A DNA stretch of 64,000 nt from Planctomycetota bacterium (lineage in GTDB: Bacteria; Planctomycetota; PLA2; JAEUHO01), in contig JAJDEN010000032.1 of assembly GCA_029259775.1 (NCBI GenBank), positions 1-64,000 on the forward strand, written 5' to 3'. Positions 24,885 through 34,888 of the stretch are shown in pieces (position 1 is the stretch's first letter; the number at the start of each line of letters is the position of its first letter). The notes beneath the pieces were generated by a model. That model worked only from the letters and a program-made list of their open reading frames with translations. It did no database searches and was not told the origin of the DNA. Position numbers and translations under genes: made by a program.

Positions 24885-25820
24885 TCAGACGGCGCCACCG
24901 GCCAGCGTCTCGTTGATGATGCGCTCGAGGTCCTGGGGCGGGATCTTGCTCCCGCCCTCGCGCGGGGAGCCGCCGATGATGTTGCTGCCGCCCCACCCGT
25001 CCTGGCCCGCCGCCGTGCCCTCCTCCGCGTTCAACACGTCGTAGAGCTCCGTGACGGGGAACCGCACGAAGGGCGACATCTTGCACAGCGAGTACGTCCA
25101 TCGGCCGTCGCCGTTGTCCCGTACCGACACGAAGGCGCGCACGCCGGAGGCGAACAGCTCCGTGCGCGCGTGGGCCCCGTGCTCGACGATCAGCGCCCAG
25201 CATTCGCCTCCGCCGATGCGGTCGTAGCGCGTGTCGAGGTCGACGACCCGGCCCTGCCCCAGCGAGTGCGCCGTGATGCGGTCGCCAACATCGTCGATCA
25301 GGCCGCCCATCGCTGCCCCGTCCATGCCCAACAGGCTGCCGTCCATCCGTGCGTTGAAGTAGGGTTCGAAGACCCAGGCTTGCTCCCGCATCGCCGAGCG
25401 CTTCGGGTCGAGCGGGTAGGCGCCGCCGGTACAGTCCAGCACATCCTCGAGGAGCAGCAGCCGCGTGATCGGCTGCCCGCTCTCCATGCCGACGCAGAGC
25501 TCCGGACGCCGAAGCACCCAGATCGCCAGGCACGTGTCCTGGTCGGCGTCGTTCACGAACACGTGCGCGAAGGGCTGGTCCTGATCGCGGAAGGTGTCGA
25601 ACAGCCCCATCGTCACGGCCATGAACACCTGCATGCAGGTGCTGCGCGTACTGAGGCGGTCCACCTGCAGGTGATGGTCGAAGTTCGCGTGCGGCCCAAC
25701 CGACGAGAAACTCGGCGGCCCCTCGACGTAGCCATCCAGGGCGATCGAGTGCGGCGGTGCCTCGGCGAGGAACGCCTCCCAGGTCTTGGTGACGCGCGGT
25801 TCGACGTGAAGCTGGATCAC
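24885..25820 (-). CDS. DHH-motif hydrolase-like protein
   Basis: The 311-aa protein has the metal-binding triplet DHH at residues 48-50 in ANFDHHLQVD. An acidic cluster follows (D91, D93, D95 in NDADQD), and the C-terminus contains GGSPREGGSK, reminiscent of the glycine-rich DHHA1 substrate loop. These suggest a DHH-superfamily phosphoesterase, but the motif order and the loops are not those of RecJ or nanoRNases, so the call stays general. I chose the GTG at 25820 with GGAG upstream; open frame continues upstream without conserved features. No obvious partner gene is adjacent. Confidence 0.68.
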   Translation of the reverse strand: MIQLHVEPRVTKTWEAFLAEAPPHSIALDGYVEGPPSFSSVGPHANFDHHLQVDRLSTRSTCMQVFMAVTMGLFDTFRDQDQPFAHVFVNDADQDTCLAIWVLRRPELCVGMESGQPITRLLLLEDVLDCTGGAYPLDPKRSAMREQAWVFEPYFNARMDGSLLGMDGAAMGGLIDDVGDRITAHSLGQGRVVDLDTRYDRIGGGECWALIVEHGAHARTELFASGVRAFVSVRDNGDGRWTYSLCKMSPFVRFPVTELYDVLNAEEGTAAGQDGWGGSNIIGGSPREGGSKIPPQDLERIINETLAGGAV

Positions 25821-26097
25821 GGGCGCCCTCACTCCGGACCGGGGGACAGCCGTCCGCGCAACGCGCGGGCGCGATGGAAACGAAACGCGGGAGCGGGGTG
25901 AGCCGCCCCCGCGCATCAGGGTTGGTGATGCCTGACAGGTGAAACCCGCCCGGCGCGCCGACCCTCCTTCTGGCGCCGAAGCGCGCGAGAAGGTTAGCGG
26001 CAATCCCCAGCCGCGCGCAATCGCATGTTGACTCAGAAACGCGCGCAACTGCGTACACTCTCGCCGGGCCGAGCAGGCGGTCCGAGGGAGCCCGCGC

Positions 26098-26568
26098 ATG
26101 CACGACGAACCCGACGCCGTCCTCACCGTTCGCCGCGGACGCACGGACGATGCCGACATGCTCGTGGCCTACAACCAGGCGATGGCGCTCGAGACCGAGG
26201 GCAAGGAACTTCCCGGTGACGTCGTCGCGGCTGGTGTCGCGGGGCTTCTCGAGCGGCCGGAGCACGGGTTCTACCTCGTCGCAGAACGCGGGGGTGCGCC
26301 CGTGGGCAGCCTGATGGTGACGCCGGAGTGGAGCGACTGGCGCGGCGGCTTCTTCTGGTGGGTCCAGAGTGTCTTCGTGCCGGCGAAGCACCGTCGAACG
26401 GGCGTCTACCGGGCGCTCTACGCCAGCGTCCTCGCTGCCGCGGATGCCGAAGCGGACGTGCGCGGCGTGCGGCTCTACGTCGAGCGGGAGAACACCGGGG
26501 CACGCGCCGCCTACGAGCGTCTGGGGATGGAAGAAACCCCCTACCGCCTCTACGAGGCGCTGCTCTGA
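26098..26568 (+). CDS. GNAT acetyltransferase
   Basis: The 156-aa protein is a single GNAT domain. It has VRRGRTDDADMLVAYNQAMA at the N-terminus, the beta4 segment FWWVQSVFV, the acetyl-CoA loop AKHRRTGVYRALY and the closing VERENTGARAAYERLGM. The substrate is unknown. GAGGGAG lies about 8 bases before the ATG. It is divergent from the DHH gene and ends 35 bases before the TPP riboswitch. Confidence 0.88.
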   Translation: MHDEPDAVLTVRRGRTDDADMLVAYNQAMALETEGKELPGDVVAAGVAGLLERPEHGFYLVAERGGAPVGSLMVTPEWSDWRGGFFWWVQSVFVPAKHRRTGVYRALYASVLAAADAEADVRGVRLYVERENTGARAAYERLGMEETPYRLYEALL

Positions 26569-26602
26569 CCGAGACCCGCTCCGGGGGTAGGATGTCGCGC
26601 GC

Positions 26603-28594
<1,992 letters not shown>

Positions 28595-28655
28595 GTTGAG
28601 AAGGGCGAGAGGCAGGCGCGTCGCTGAACACGACCGCGCCCCCAGCTCGACAATC

Positions 28656-28666
28656 GGGGGGGGGGG
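28656..28666. repeat. poly-G tract of 11
   Basis: Eleven consecutive G bases lie in the gap after thiC, about 190 bases before the antitoxin-like gene. Such tracts slip in length during replication and also cause sequencing errors. Confidence 0.9.
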
Positions 28667-28733
28667 CACTACGTGGCAGCCAGCCGCACCGCCTGGTCGC
28701 GTGGCGGCTGCTGGGCTCGTCCCGCCACGCCCC

Positions 28734-28754
28734 AACGACCTCGCTCCGGTCGTT
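28734..28754. terminator. small hairpin between thiC and the antitoxin gene
   Basis: AACGACC (28734-28740) and GGTCGTT (28748-28754) pair perfectly around a 7-base loop. It could end the thiC transcript or be a regulatory site of the following pair. No T-run follows. Confidence 0.35.
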
Positions 28755-28846
28755 GCGTGTCGTTCACTGGGCAGCCCCCGCGCGTCCAATCCTGCCACGT
28801 TGTCGACGCACCGAACGTGGATCGAGGTCGCGTGCACGCGCCAACG

Positions 28847-28852
28847 TACAAT
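28847..28852 (+). promoter_or_regulatory. candidate leaderless -10 element of the antitoxin gene
   Basis: TACAAT, a 5/6 match to the consensus -10, is followed by GGCCGG and the GTG at 28859. No Shine-Dalgarno site is seen, so the transcript may begin at the start codon. Confidence 0.6.
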
Positions 28853-28858
28853 GGCCGG

Positions 28859-29083
28859 GTGAGCAACTCGGACCTCCAGGCGACGGCTAAACGCCTCAGG
28901 CAGACCCTTGATCTGTTCGAAGCGGGACTCTCCATGAAGCAGGCCCAGTTGCGGCGCGAACATCCTGACGCTACCGAGGACGAGATCGAGGCGTTGCTGC
29001 AGGTCTGGCTCGGAGAGCGTACAGGCGCTGAGCACGGCGACGCACCAGGACGTGTCCGACAGCCGGACGCCCGATCGGCATGA
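28859..29083 (+). CDS. small antitoxin of the Rv0078B (MenA1) type
   Basis: The 74-aa protein reads as one helical unit (LRQTLDLFEAGLSMKQAQLR, then HPDATEDEIEALLQVWL), a pattern known from Rv0078B-related antitoxins that pair with MenT1-type nucleotidyltransferases. The start is GTG with TACAAT 6 bases upstream. The stop overlaps the next gene's ATG by 4 bases, as expected for antitoxin-toxin order. Family assignment rests on the sequence pattern and on the neighbour; it has not been searched. Confidence 0.72.
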   Translation: MSNSDLQATAKRLRQTLDLFEAGLSMKQAQLRREHPDATEDEIEALLQVWLGERTGAEHGDAPGRVRQPDARSA

Positions 29084-29682
29084 GTCGGCTTGAGAGCGCG
29101 CTGCGGGGCCTCGTCGGTCGCCTGACGGAAATTGACGCGCGATTCGCCGTAGTCGGAGGTCTCGCAGTTTCGGCCCGGACCGAGCCCCGATTCACGCGGG
29201 ATGCAGACGTCTGCGTAGCCGTGGACACGGATGCCGAGGCGGAGGTGCTCATCCAGAGACTCCGCCAGAGTGGCTACGATGTTCGGACGCTTGTCGAGCA
29301 GGAGGCCGTCGGTCGCATCGCAACCGTGCGCCTGGTGACAACCGATCGCGACGCGGATGGGGTCGTCCTTGATCTGCTTTTTGCGTCCTCCGGCATTGAG
29401 CCAGAGATCGTGGAGGCCGCGGAGATCGTCGAGATCTTCGAAGGGATCCGGGTCCCGCTGGCGACGGTGCCTTCCCTGCTCGCCCAGAAGATCCTCGCCC
29501 GCGACGACGTGAAGCGGCCGCAGGATCGGGTGGACATCGCAAAGCTGCTCGCGGTGGCATCAAGTGGCGAGCTTGTTGAAGTGGAGCGGCTCCTCGTGCT
29601 CATCGAGTCCCGCGGCTATGCCCGCCAGCGGGATCTGATCGCAGACCTCCACCGGTTGCGGGACGAACTCGAGGATGCGTAG
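29080..29682 (+). CDS. MenT1-like nucleotidyltransferase toxin
   Basis: The 200-aa protein has the minimal nucleotidyltransferase motif: GG at 26-27 in FAVVGGLAVSARTEPR followed by D41-x-D43 in TRDADVCV. It then continues with a helical C-terminal part (LLAQKILARDDVKRPQDRVDIAKLL). Size, motif spacing and the small upstream partner match the Rv0078A/MenT1 toxins, which add nucleotides to tRNA acceptor ends and block translation. Whether this copy is active is unknown. It overlaps the antitoxin by ATGA. Confidence 0.75.
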   Translation: MSRLESALRGLVGRLTEIDARFAVVGGLAVSARTEPRFTRDADVCVAVDTDAEAEVLIQRLRQSGYDVRTLVEQEAVGRIATVRLVTTDRDADGVVLDLLFASSGIEPEIVEAAEIVEIFEGIRVPLATVPSLLAQKILARDDVKRPQDRVDIAKLLAVASSGELVEVERLLVLIESRGYARQRDLIADLHRLRDELEDA

Positions 29683-29765
29683 GCTGAGTTCCACAGGCAG
29701 GCCGCTTGAGGCGTAGCCTCGGGGCGCTCTCGCCCCACCTCATGGGCCTCCCCCCCATATCGTGC

Positions 29766-29793
29766 AGGCGGCGCCCCTTGCGGGGCGCCGCCT
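29766..29793. terminator. strong hairpin between convergent genes
   Basis: AGGCGGCGCCCC and GGGGCGCCGCCT form a perfect 12-bp stem with the 4-base loop TTGC. It lies between the toxin gene (plus) and the propeller gene (minus), so it can serve both strands. Confidence 0.7.
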
Positions 29794-29810
29794 GACGGTG
29801 CTTTCAAAGG

Positions 29811-31190
29811 CTACGGGAGGTCGACGCTCAGCACGCCCTGGGGCCGCGCGCGCGGCGCGACACCGTCCTGTTCCAGGGAACGTGAGGAGGCGACCTTCAG
29901 GAGTCCGTTCGCGCCGATGGCCAGCGTGTGGAGGAGGTTCCCCGCCGAAGACTTGTTGGCCGGCGTCTGGTTGATGCGCTGCATGAGCACGTACAGGAAC
30001 TTCTCCTGCGGATCCAGGTCGAACTGGAACGCCGTGCTGTTGGGCTGCGCACTACCGCGGTTGTTGACGAACGTCCCACCGGGCATCGGCAGCACGACCC
30101 GGCCGATCTCGACCGGCTTCTCCGCCTTTGCGCCCGCGATGTCGAAGACGGTCACGGTGCTGCCCGTGTCCTTCTCGTCTTCACGGGGCAGGTTATTGAC
30201 CGCGTAGAGACGCGTGCCCGCCTTGTTGGTCTTCAGCCAGCAGATGTCCTGCCCGCTGTTGGGCACGGCGGCGACGAAGGTCAACTTGCCCTTCTGGTCG
30301 TAGCGGTAGACGCCGAGTTGGTTCCGCGTGACGAAGCCGACGTACAGCAGGCGCTTGGTCGGGTGGTCCCAGATGCCGAGAGGGATCGTGGGCACCTCGG
30401 GTGCCGGTTTCGCCGTCTCGGGCAGGCTCTTGCGATCGGTCTCCACGAGGCGGCCGTCGGCTGCAACGCGGAAGCTATGCAACTGCCCCTGGACGCTCGC
30501 CTTCATGGTGAAGCCCTTGGAGACCGAGCCCTCGCCGTCGAAGTCGACGTCCACCTGGAAGTCGTTGCCGAACGCAATGTTCGTGTCGACCTGCGAGGCC
30601 AGGATCTGCGTAGCCTTCTGGCCCTCCGTGAGCTCGACACGCGAGACAAAGCGGAGCGCACCGCTCGATGCGACATGGAACGACGCGTAGTTCGAAGCGG
30701 CCTTGCCCTGGAGAGCGGCGAGTTGGTGTGGGTCTTCATTGCGGTTCGCTACGACCAGCGTCTTGCCGAGGAGAGCGAGTCCCACGGGCCCGACGCCCAT
30801 TGACGCAAACGGCGAGCCTGCGACGTGGCGCAGTGCTCCGTCGGCGAGGACGTCGAAGACGGCGATCGTATTGCTGCCGCCGTTCACCGCGAACAGGCGC
30901 TTCCGATCGGCACTGACGATCAACGGATCATCGATGTCGTTCGGTCCGAGCTTCCCATTGGTGTCATTGTCGATGCCCTTGCCACGTGTCGCGAACGCAC
31001 CCTTGGGGTGCGGGTCGAGAGAGCCGTCGTTCTTGCGGACATAGGCGATCACGGCGTTCTTGCCGTCCCTTGCGTCGTTGGTTAGCGTGTACAGCACGCG
31101 ACACGTGTCGCCTGCCTCGGCCGGTACCGGGGTGGGGGTCAGAAGCAGGCCCGCGAGGACGAGCAGCATGCAGGTGGTGAGAGTCTTCAT
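29811..31190 (-). CDS. secreted lactonase-type beta-propeller protein
   Basis: The 459-aa protein has a clear signal peptide (MKTLTTCMLLVLAGLLLTP, cut near PAEA). Its blades belong to the 6-phosphogluconolactonase (YbhE-type) seven-bladed propeller, e.g. RLFAVNGGSNTIAVFDV, LYVGFVTRNQLGVYRYD and RLYAVNNLP. As an exported protein it is unlikely to act in the pentose phosphate pathway; a lactonase or binding role is open. AAAGG precedes the ATG. It is divergent from the ECF sigma gene, 128 bases away, and may be a target of that sigma factor. Confidence 0.82.
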   Translation of the reverse strand: MKTLTTCMLLVLAGLLLTPTPVPAEAGDTCRVLYTLTNDARDGKNAVIAYVRKNDGSLDPHPKGAFATRGKGIDNDTNGKLGPNDIDDPLIVSADRKRLFAVNGGSNTIAVFDVLADGALRHVAGSPFASMGVGPVGLALLGKTLVVANRNEDPHQLAALQGKAASNYASFHVASSGALRFVSRVELTEGQKATQILASQVDTNIAFGNDFQVDVDFDGEGSVSKGFTMKASVQGQLHSFRVAADGRLVETDRKSLPETAKPAPEVPTIPLGIWDHPTKRLLYVGFVTRNQLGVYRYDQKGKLTFVAAVPNSGQDICWLKTNKAGTRLYAVNNLPREDEKDTGSTVTVFDIAGAKAEKPVEIGRVVLPMPGGTFVNNRGSAQPNSTAFQFDLDPQEKFLYVLMQRINQTPANKSSAGNLLHTLAIGANGLLKVASSRSLEQDGVAPRARPQGVLSVDLP

Positions 31191-31318
31191 CGGAGTAACC
31201 TTTCAAGAGTGAGGATGGGTGAGGGTCGGACTCCCGGTCGCCGGGAATCACGTCCCTGTGTGGTCCACCGACTCCGCCTGGTGTTACGCTTGAACTTCAT
31301 TCGCACTCGGGAGGGCGC

Positions 31319-32023
31319 GTGGATCAGGACTCACAACCGCGTGCGCCCTCCGAAACCGGCGCGAACCTCCCCCCGCGCCCCGTCGCCGAAGACGACCTCG
31401 TGCTGGCGGCGCTGCGAGCCGGCAGCGAGGAGGCGTTCGCCGCCTTCGTGCGACGACACCACGCCTCCCTACGGCGTATCGTGTTCGGCTATGTGCGGGA
31501 CTCCGCAACTGCCGAGGAGGTGGTACAGGAGGCGTGGCTCGGATTCCTAAAGAGCCTCGCGAGTTTCGAGGGGCGCTGCGCGCTCAGAACCTGGCTCTAC
31601 CAGATCGCGCTGAACAAGGCGCGCACGCGCTTCCAGCGCGATCTGAAGGTCTTGCCGTTCTCCAAGGTCGTGTCCAGCGAGGTCGAAGCCCAGGAGGTCG
31701 CCGTCGATCCCGGTCGGTTCCAGGGGCCCGATGGCCCTTATCCGCGCCACTGGGCCGCCGGGCCCGCCCCCTGGGTCAAGGACCCCGTCGTCATGGCCGA
31801 GGAGCGGGAAACCGTGAACCTCGTCCGCGAGGCGATCGGGACGCTACCGCCCGCTCAAGGCACCGTGATGCGCCTTCGCGATGTGGACGGATTGAATTCC
31901 GAAGATGTCTGTAACGTGCTCGGCATCAGCGAGACGAACCAGCGGGTGCTCCTGCATCGAGCGCGGTGCAAGGTCCGCAAGGCCCTCGCAGATCGCTTCA
32001 AGCACGCAGCCAGGGAGAGCTAG
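31319..32023 (+). CDS. ECF-type RNA polymerase sigma factor
   Basis: The 234-aa protein has region 2 (FVRRHHASLRRIVFGYVRDSATAEEVVQEAWLGFLKSL) and region 4 (AIGTLPPAQGTVMRLRDVDGLNSEDVCNVLGISETNQRVLLHRARCKVR). They are joined by an unusually long linker of about 60 residues. The GTG start has GGGAGG a few bases upstream. Its TAG shares one base with the start of the zinc-finger anti-sigma gene. The pair is presumably an envelope-responsive switch. Confidence 0.93.
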   Translation: MDQDSQPRAPSETGANLPPRPVAEDDLVLAALRAGSEEAFAAFVRRHHASLRRIVFGYVRDSATAEEVVQEAWLGFLKSLASFEGRCALRTWLYQIALNKARTRFQRDLKVLPFSKVVSSEVEAQEVAVDPGRFQGPDGPYPRHWAAGPAPWVKDPVVMAEERETVNLVREAIGTLPPAQGTVMRLRDVDGLNSEDVCNVLGISETNQRVLLHRARCKVRKALADRFKHAARES

Positions 32024-32271
32024 TGACCCACCGGGATCCCGACATGGACTGCCAAGACTTCATCGAGCTCATCACGGAGTATCTGGAGGGTGGACTCGCC
32101 CCGGACGACCGCGTGCGTTTCGAGGAGCACCTCGAGATCTGCTCCGGCTGTCAGGTCTACATCGAGCAGATTCGGGCCACCTTGCGCCTCTCGGGGCAGG
32201 TTGAGCCCGAGGATGTTTCGCCCGGAGCGCTTGCCAAGCTCCTCGACGCCTTCCGTGACTGGAAGAAGTAG
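32023..32271 (+). CDS. zinc-finger (zf-HC2) anti-sigma factor
   Basis: The 82-aa cytosolic protein has the H-x3-C-x2-C zinc-binding anti-sigma motif in FEEHLEICSGC and a preceding MDCQDFIELITEYLEG helix typical of the putative zinc-finger family. No membrane segment follows, so it is a soluble form of these anti-sigma proteins. The GTG at 32023 overlaps the sigma gene's stop by one base; ATG 32044 is possible. Confidence 0.88.
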   Translation: MTHRDPDMDCQDFIELITEYLEGGLAPDDRVRFEEHLEICSGCQVYIEQIRATLRLSGQVEPEDVSPGALAKLLDAFRDWKK

Positions 32272-32684
32272 TACCGCACTGGGTGTGAGGCTGGGTACCG
32301 AGGCTGGTTTATTCGTTCGGGCTGGGTACCGAGGCTGATCTGCTCATTCGGACTTTGGTTACACCGGGTGTCCATCCGGATAGTGAGGTACCGAGACCGG
32401 GTCGTTATCAACGAGTTCGCTGACGAGCGTCGAGTGCGTAGGCCTACACGCGATCATCGGCGACTCGCGCGAGGCCGTGCCAAGACTTGGCCGGCGGCGG
32501 TCCGCCGTGCCTTCCCAGCATCCGTATGCCCTCTCGCTTCCCTCCCCACGTAGCAACAAGACAACCCGGACATGCCTGGGAATACTCGGACATACGGTCA
32601 CCGCGAGGCCAACATTCTCTCCGGCGCACTGCATTGAACAGCGGCCTGGAGTCGATGAACCGCATCTTCCCACCGGCCTCCCCA
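32272..32684. other. intergenic stretch with direct repeats before the first thiC fragment
   Basis: About 410 bases hold no supported gene. Visible are two copies of an 18-bp repeat (32289-32337) and a degenerate third GAGGTACCGAG near 32383. The thiC-like fragment starts at 32685. Confidence 0.7.
32289..32337 (+). repeat. 18-bp direct repeat, two copies at a 31-bp period
   Basis: GGCTGGGTACCGAGGCTG occurs identically at 32289-32306 and 32320-32337. Position after the anti-sigma gene gives no function; a protein-binding site or a duplication scar are both possible. Confidence 0.9.
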
Positions 32685-32810
32685 ATGGAGATCACGCAGC
32701 AGATCCGCGACTTCGCGAAGGCGAAGGGCCTGGACGCCGAGGAGGCCCTCGCGGCCGGGCTGCTCCAGAACAGCGGCGAGTTCGCAGACGCGGGGGACGA
32801 GATCTACTCA
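32685..32810 (+). pseudogene. diverged fragment of the thiC 3' end (copy 2)
   Basis: This 126-bp stretch corresponds to thiC codons 595-636. The first 32 bases (from ATGGAGATCACG) are identical to thiC and the rest is diverged, about 78% overall. The translation keeps 31 of 42 residues, with mostly third-base and conservative changes, ending GDEIYS. There is no stop codon at the end (TAG is GAG). The pattern suggests an allele of thiC evolved as a gene and left behind here, rather than a decaying recent copy. Confidence 0.88.
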
Positions 32811-32873
32811 GAGGCGGCTGGTACAGACTTCTGGACCCGCCGCGCGAGGCTCTCGGAAACGGATCGGGCTGCG

Positions 32874-32879
32874 TACCAT
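32874..32879 (+). promoter_or_regulatory. candidate leaderless -10 element of the K+ channel gene
   Basis: TACCAT is followed by 7 bases (GGGCCAC) and the ATG at 32887. An in-frame ATG at 32878 overlaps the box itself. Confidence 0.45.
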
Positions 32880-32886
32880 GGGCCAC

Positions 32887-34392
32887 ATGCGCGCCGTAAC
32901 TGCATACCTCCACGCCTCGTTCCACGAGCCACGCACGCGGATCTACGGCATCGTCCAGGGCGCGATCTGGGTCCTCATCCTGCTCTCGATCGTGCTGCTG
33001 TTGGTCGAAGGATGGCTGCACGACGGAGAGTCGATCGAGCTTCTCCGGAAGGTCGATCAGATCGTCCTCGCAATCTTCGCGGTCGAGATACTCCTCCGGG
33101 TCGCCAGCTTCCAGCCGCCAGCACTTCGGCTGTTCAAACGACCGCATGGAGGACGGCTGCGCGCGCACGTCCTCGCCCGCCTGGGATTTCTCATGCGACC
33201 GATGATGCTCGTGGACATCTTGGCCGTGCTTGCGTTCTTCCCCGAGCTCCGCGGTCTGCGCGCGCTGCGGCTGCTCCGCCTCCTGCGGACGAGTCGCGTC
33301 TTCCGTTACCGCAACCCCTTCGCGATCGTGGCGCAGGCGTTCGAGGAGAACGGCCTGCTGTTCATCTTCGCGTTTGGCGTGCTAGGTACGGCAACGGCAT
33401 TGGGCGGCGTGAGCTTCTACTTCGTCGAGTTCAAACTCAACCCTGGCATCGACTCGATGATCGACGGCTTCTGGTGGGCCCTCGTCACGATCACGACCGT
33501 TGGCTTCGGGGACATCACCCCAGTGACGCCGTTGGGTCGAATCATCGGGGCGGTCCTCATGGTGTCCGGGATGTTCACCCTCGCGCTGTTCGCGGGGATC
33601 GTCGGGTCCAGTCTCGTGAGGGGTGTCCTGAGCATCCGCGAGGAGCAGTTTCGAATGAGCAACCACAGCAACCACGTCGTCGTTTGCGGCTACGACGAGA
33701 GCACGCGCCTGTTGGTGCTCGCGCTGGTACGCGAGCTCGCACTCGCAGACACCCGCGTGGTGTTCATGGACGATCACGAGCGACCAAGGGATCTGCCGCC
33801 GGAGTTCCATTGGATCCGGGGAGATGCCACGAAGGAGAGTGAACTCGACAAGGTGCGCGTGACCCATGCCGACGCCGTGATCCTGTCCGGCGCCCGGGAC
33901 ATGAGGCCACAAGACGCCGACGCCCGCACGATCCTCACGGCCTTCACCATCAGGTCGTACTTGAAGCGCCACAACAAGCAGATCCGGGAGCGCCTGACTC
34001 CGCTCTACATCGTCGCAGAGATTCTCGACGCCGAGAACGTCGACCATGCCCGCACGGCGGGCGCGGACGAGGTGATCGAAACGCGGAAGATCGGATACTC
34101 GATGATCGCCCGCGCGGTCCGGTACCACGGCACAGCTTCCGTGATGAGCCACTTCCTGATCGCGGGCGCCCACAACATGTATCTGGGGCAAATCCCCGAC
34201 CCCCCGGCTGAGCCCTTGGCCTTTGGCGACCTGCTCGCACGAATGCAGCTCTCGAAACAGGGTGGCCTCGTGATCGGTGTACGGACAACGACCGGCGAGG
34301 AGGTCATCAATCCCTCGAAGAGCTACGTCATCGAACCCAGCACGCTCCTGATTTATCTGGCGGAAAAGCCACTGCTCGTGCCGCCCTCCTAG
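32887..34392 (+). CDS. six-helix potassium channel with RCK (TrkA-N/C) domain
   Basis: The 501-aa protein has a voltage-sensor-like N-terminal half with an arginine-rich S4 (RGLRALRLLRLLRTSRVFRYR region), a pore with the K+ selectivity filter TTVGFGD at about residues 203-209, and then a cytosolic RCK domain starting HVVVCGYDESTRLL with a bound-nucleotide Rossmann fold. A TrkA-C-like end (GLVIGVRTTTGEEVINP) completes it. It should mediate gated K+ flux in response to a cytosolic ligand. I start at ATG 32887; ATG 32878 is three codons upstream. It lies between the two thiC fragments. Confidence 0.92.
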   Translation: MRAVTAYLHASFHEPRTRIYGIVQGAIWVLILLSIVLLLVEGWLHDGESIELLRKVDQIVLAIFAVEILLRVASFQPPALRLFKRPHGGRLRAHVLARLGFLMRPMMLVDILAVLAFFPELRGLRALRLLRLLRTSRVFRYRNPFAIVAQAFEENGLLFIFAFGVLGTATALGGVSFYFVEFKLNPGIDSMIDGFWWALVTITTVGFGDITPVTPLGRIIGAVLMVSGMFTLALFAGIVGSSLVRGVLSIREEQFRMSNHSNHVVVCGYDESTRLLVLALVRELALADTRVVFMDDHERPRDLPPEFHWIRGDATKESELDKVRVTHADAVILSGARDMRPQDADARTILTAFTIRSYLKRHNKQIRERLTPLYIVAEILDAENVDHARTAGADEVIETRKIGYSMIARAVRYHGTASVMSHFLIAGAHNMYLGQIPDPPAEPLAFGDLLARMQLSKQGGLVIGVRTTTGEEVINPSKSYVIEPSTLLIYLAEKPLLVPPS

Positions 34393-34796
34393 CAAGTGTC
34401 GCGGTAGGGAAAGACGCCGCGACGCCGCTACCCGCGTGACAGACCACGCGAGAGCATGGCGGATCCGCGATGCCCAGACGCCCCCGCCATGACCCTCGGC
34501 CGTGCCGCCGGGGACCCGCTTCCTCGATTGCTTCTCGTCCATCTGTCTCCCTTTCTCCTGCCTCAAAGGCAGGCCCAGGGAGAGGACACAATCAACAGCC
34601 CTTTCAGCTCATAGGGGGGACAGACTTATGTCGAGGAGCACAATCCGGACAGCGAGCGCGGTAGCCGCTACCTGACGGCGGCGGTCGCCTTGGAGCCCGA
34701 AGTCGAGGAAGCCGAGGCGCATCGACAACGACGGGTTGTCCGCTGACCGGCAGTACGCGCAACTCGGCACGGTCGTCCCCAACCCCCAGTCTGGCG
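34393..34796. other. intergenic stretch between the K+ channel and the second thiC fragment
   Basis: About 400 bases without a supported gene. A small hairpin (CCTGCCT/AGGCAGG, 34557-34573) is present. The plus strand around 34630-34740 reads like a short acidic coding remnant (SERGSRYLTAAVALEPEVEE) with no clear start. This may be debris of a lost gene. Confidence 0.6.
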
Positions 34797-34885
34797 AAGG
34801 GCCTCGACACCGAATAGGCGGTGACGGCTGGGCTCACGCAGAAGTCCGAGGCGTTCTTCGAGGCGGTGGCGAGATCTACTCGTAG
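34797..34885 (+). pseudogene. degenerate fragment of the thiC 3' end (copy 3)
   Basis: These 89 bases align with the last 90 of thiC (from AAGGGCCTCGACACCGAA to GAGATCTACTCGTAG) at roughly 80% identity. A GAG codon has become TAG and one base is missing near 34870, so it cannot be translated. The last 15 bases are identical to thiC. It sits 3 bases before the end of the convergent hydrolase gene. Confidence 0.85.
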
Positions 34886-34888
34886 CGC

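Noticed and set aside
32289..32400. A CRISPR-like array from the GGTACCGAG repeats
   Set aside because: Only two exact copies and one degenerate one, 31 bp apart, with a 13-base interval; too few and too short, and no cas genes.
34600..34680. GGGGGGACAGACTTATGTCG as a remnant of a REP-associated transposase flank
   Set aside because: Similar strings occur near such transposases, but there is no second copy here and no transposase coding sequence.
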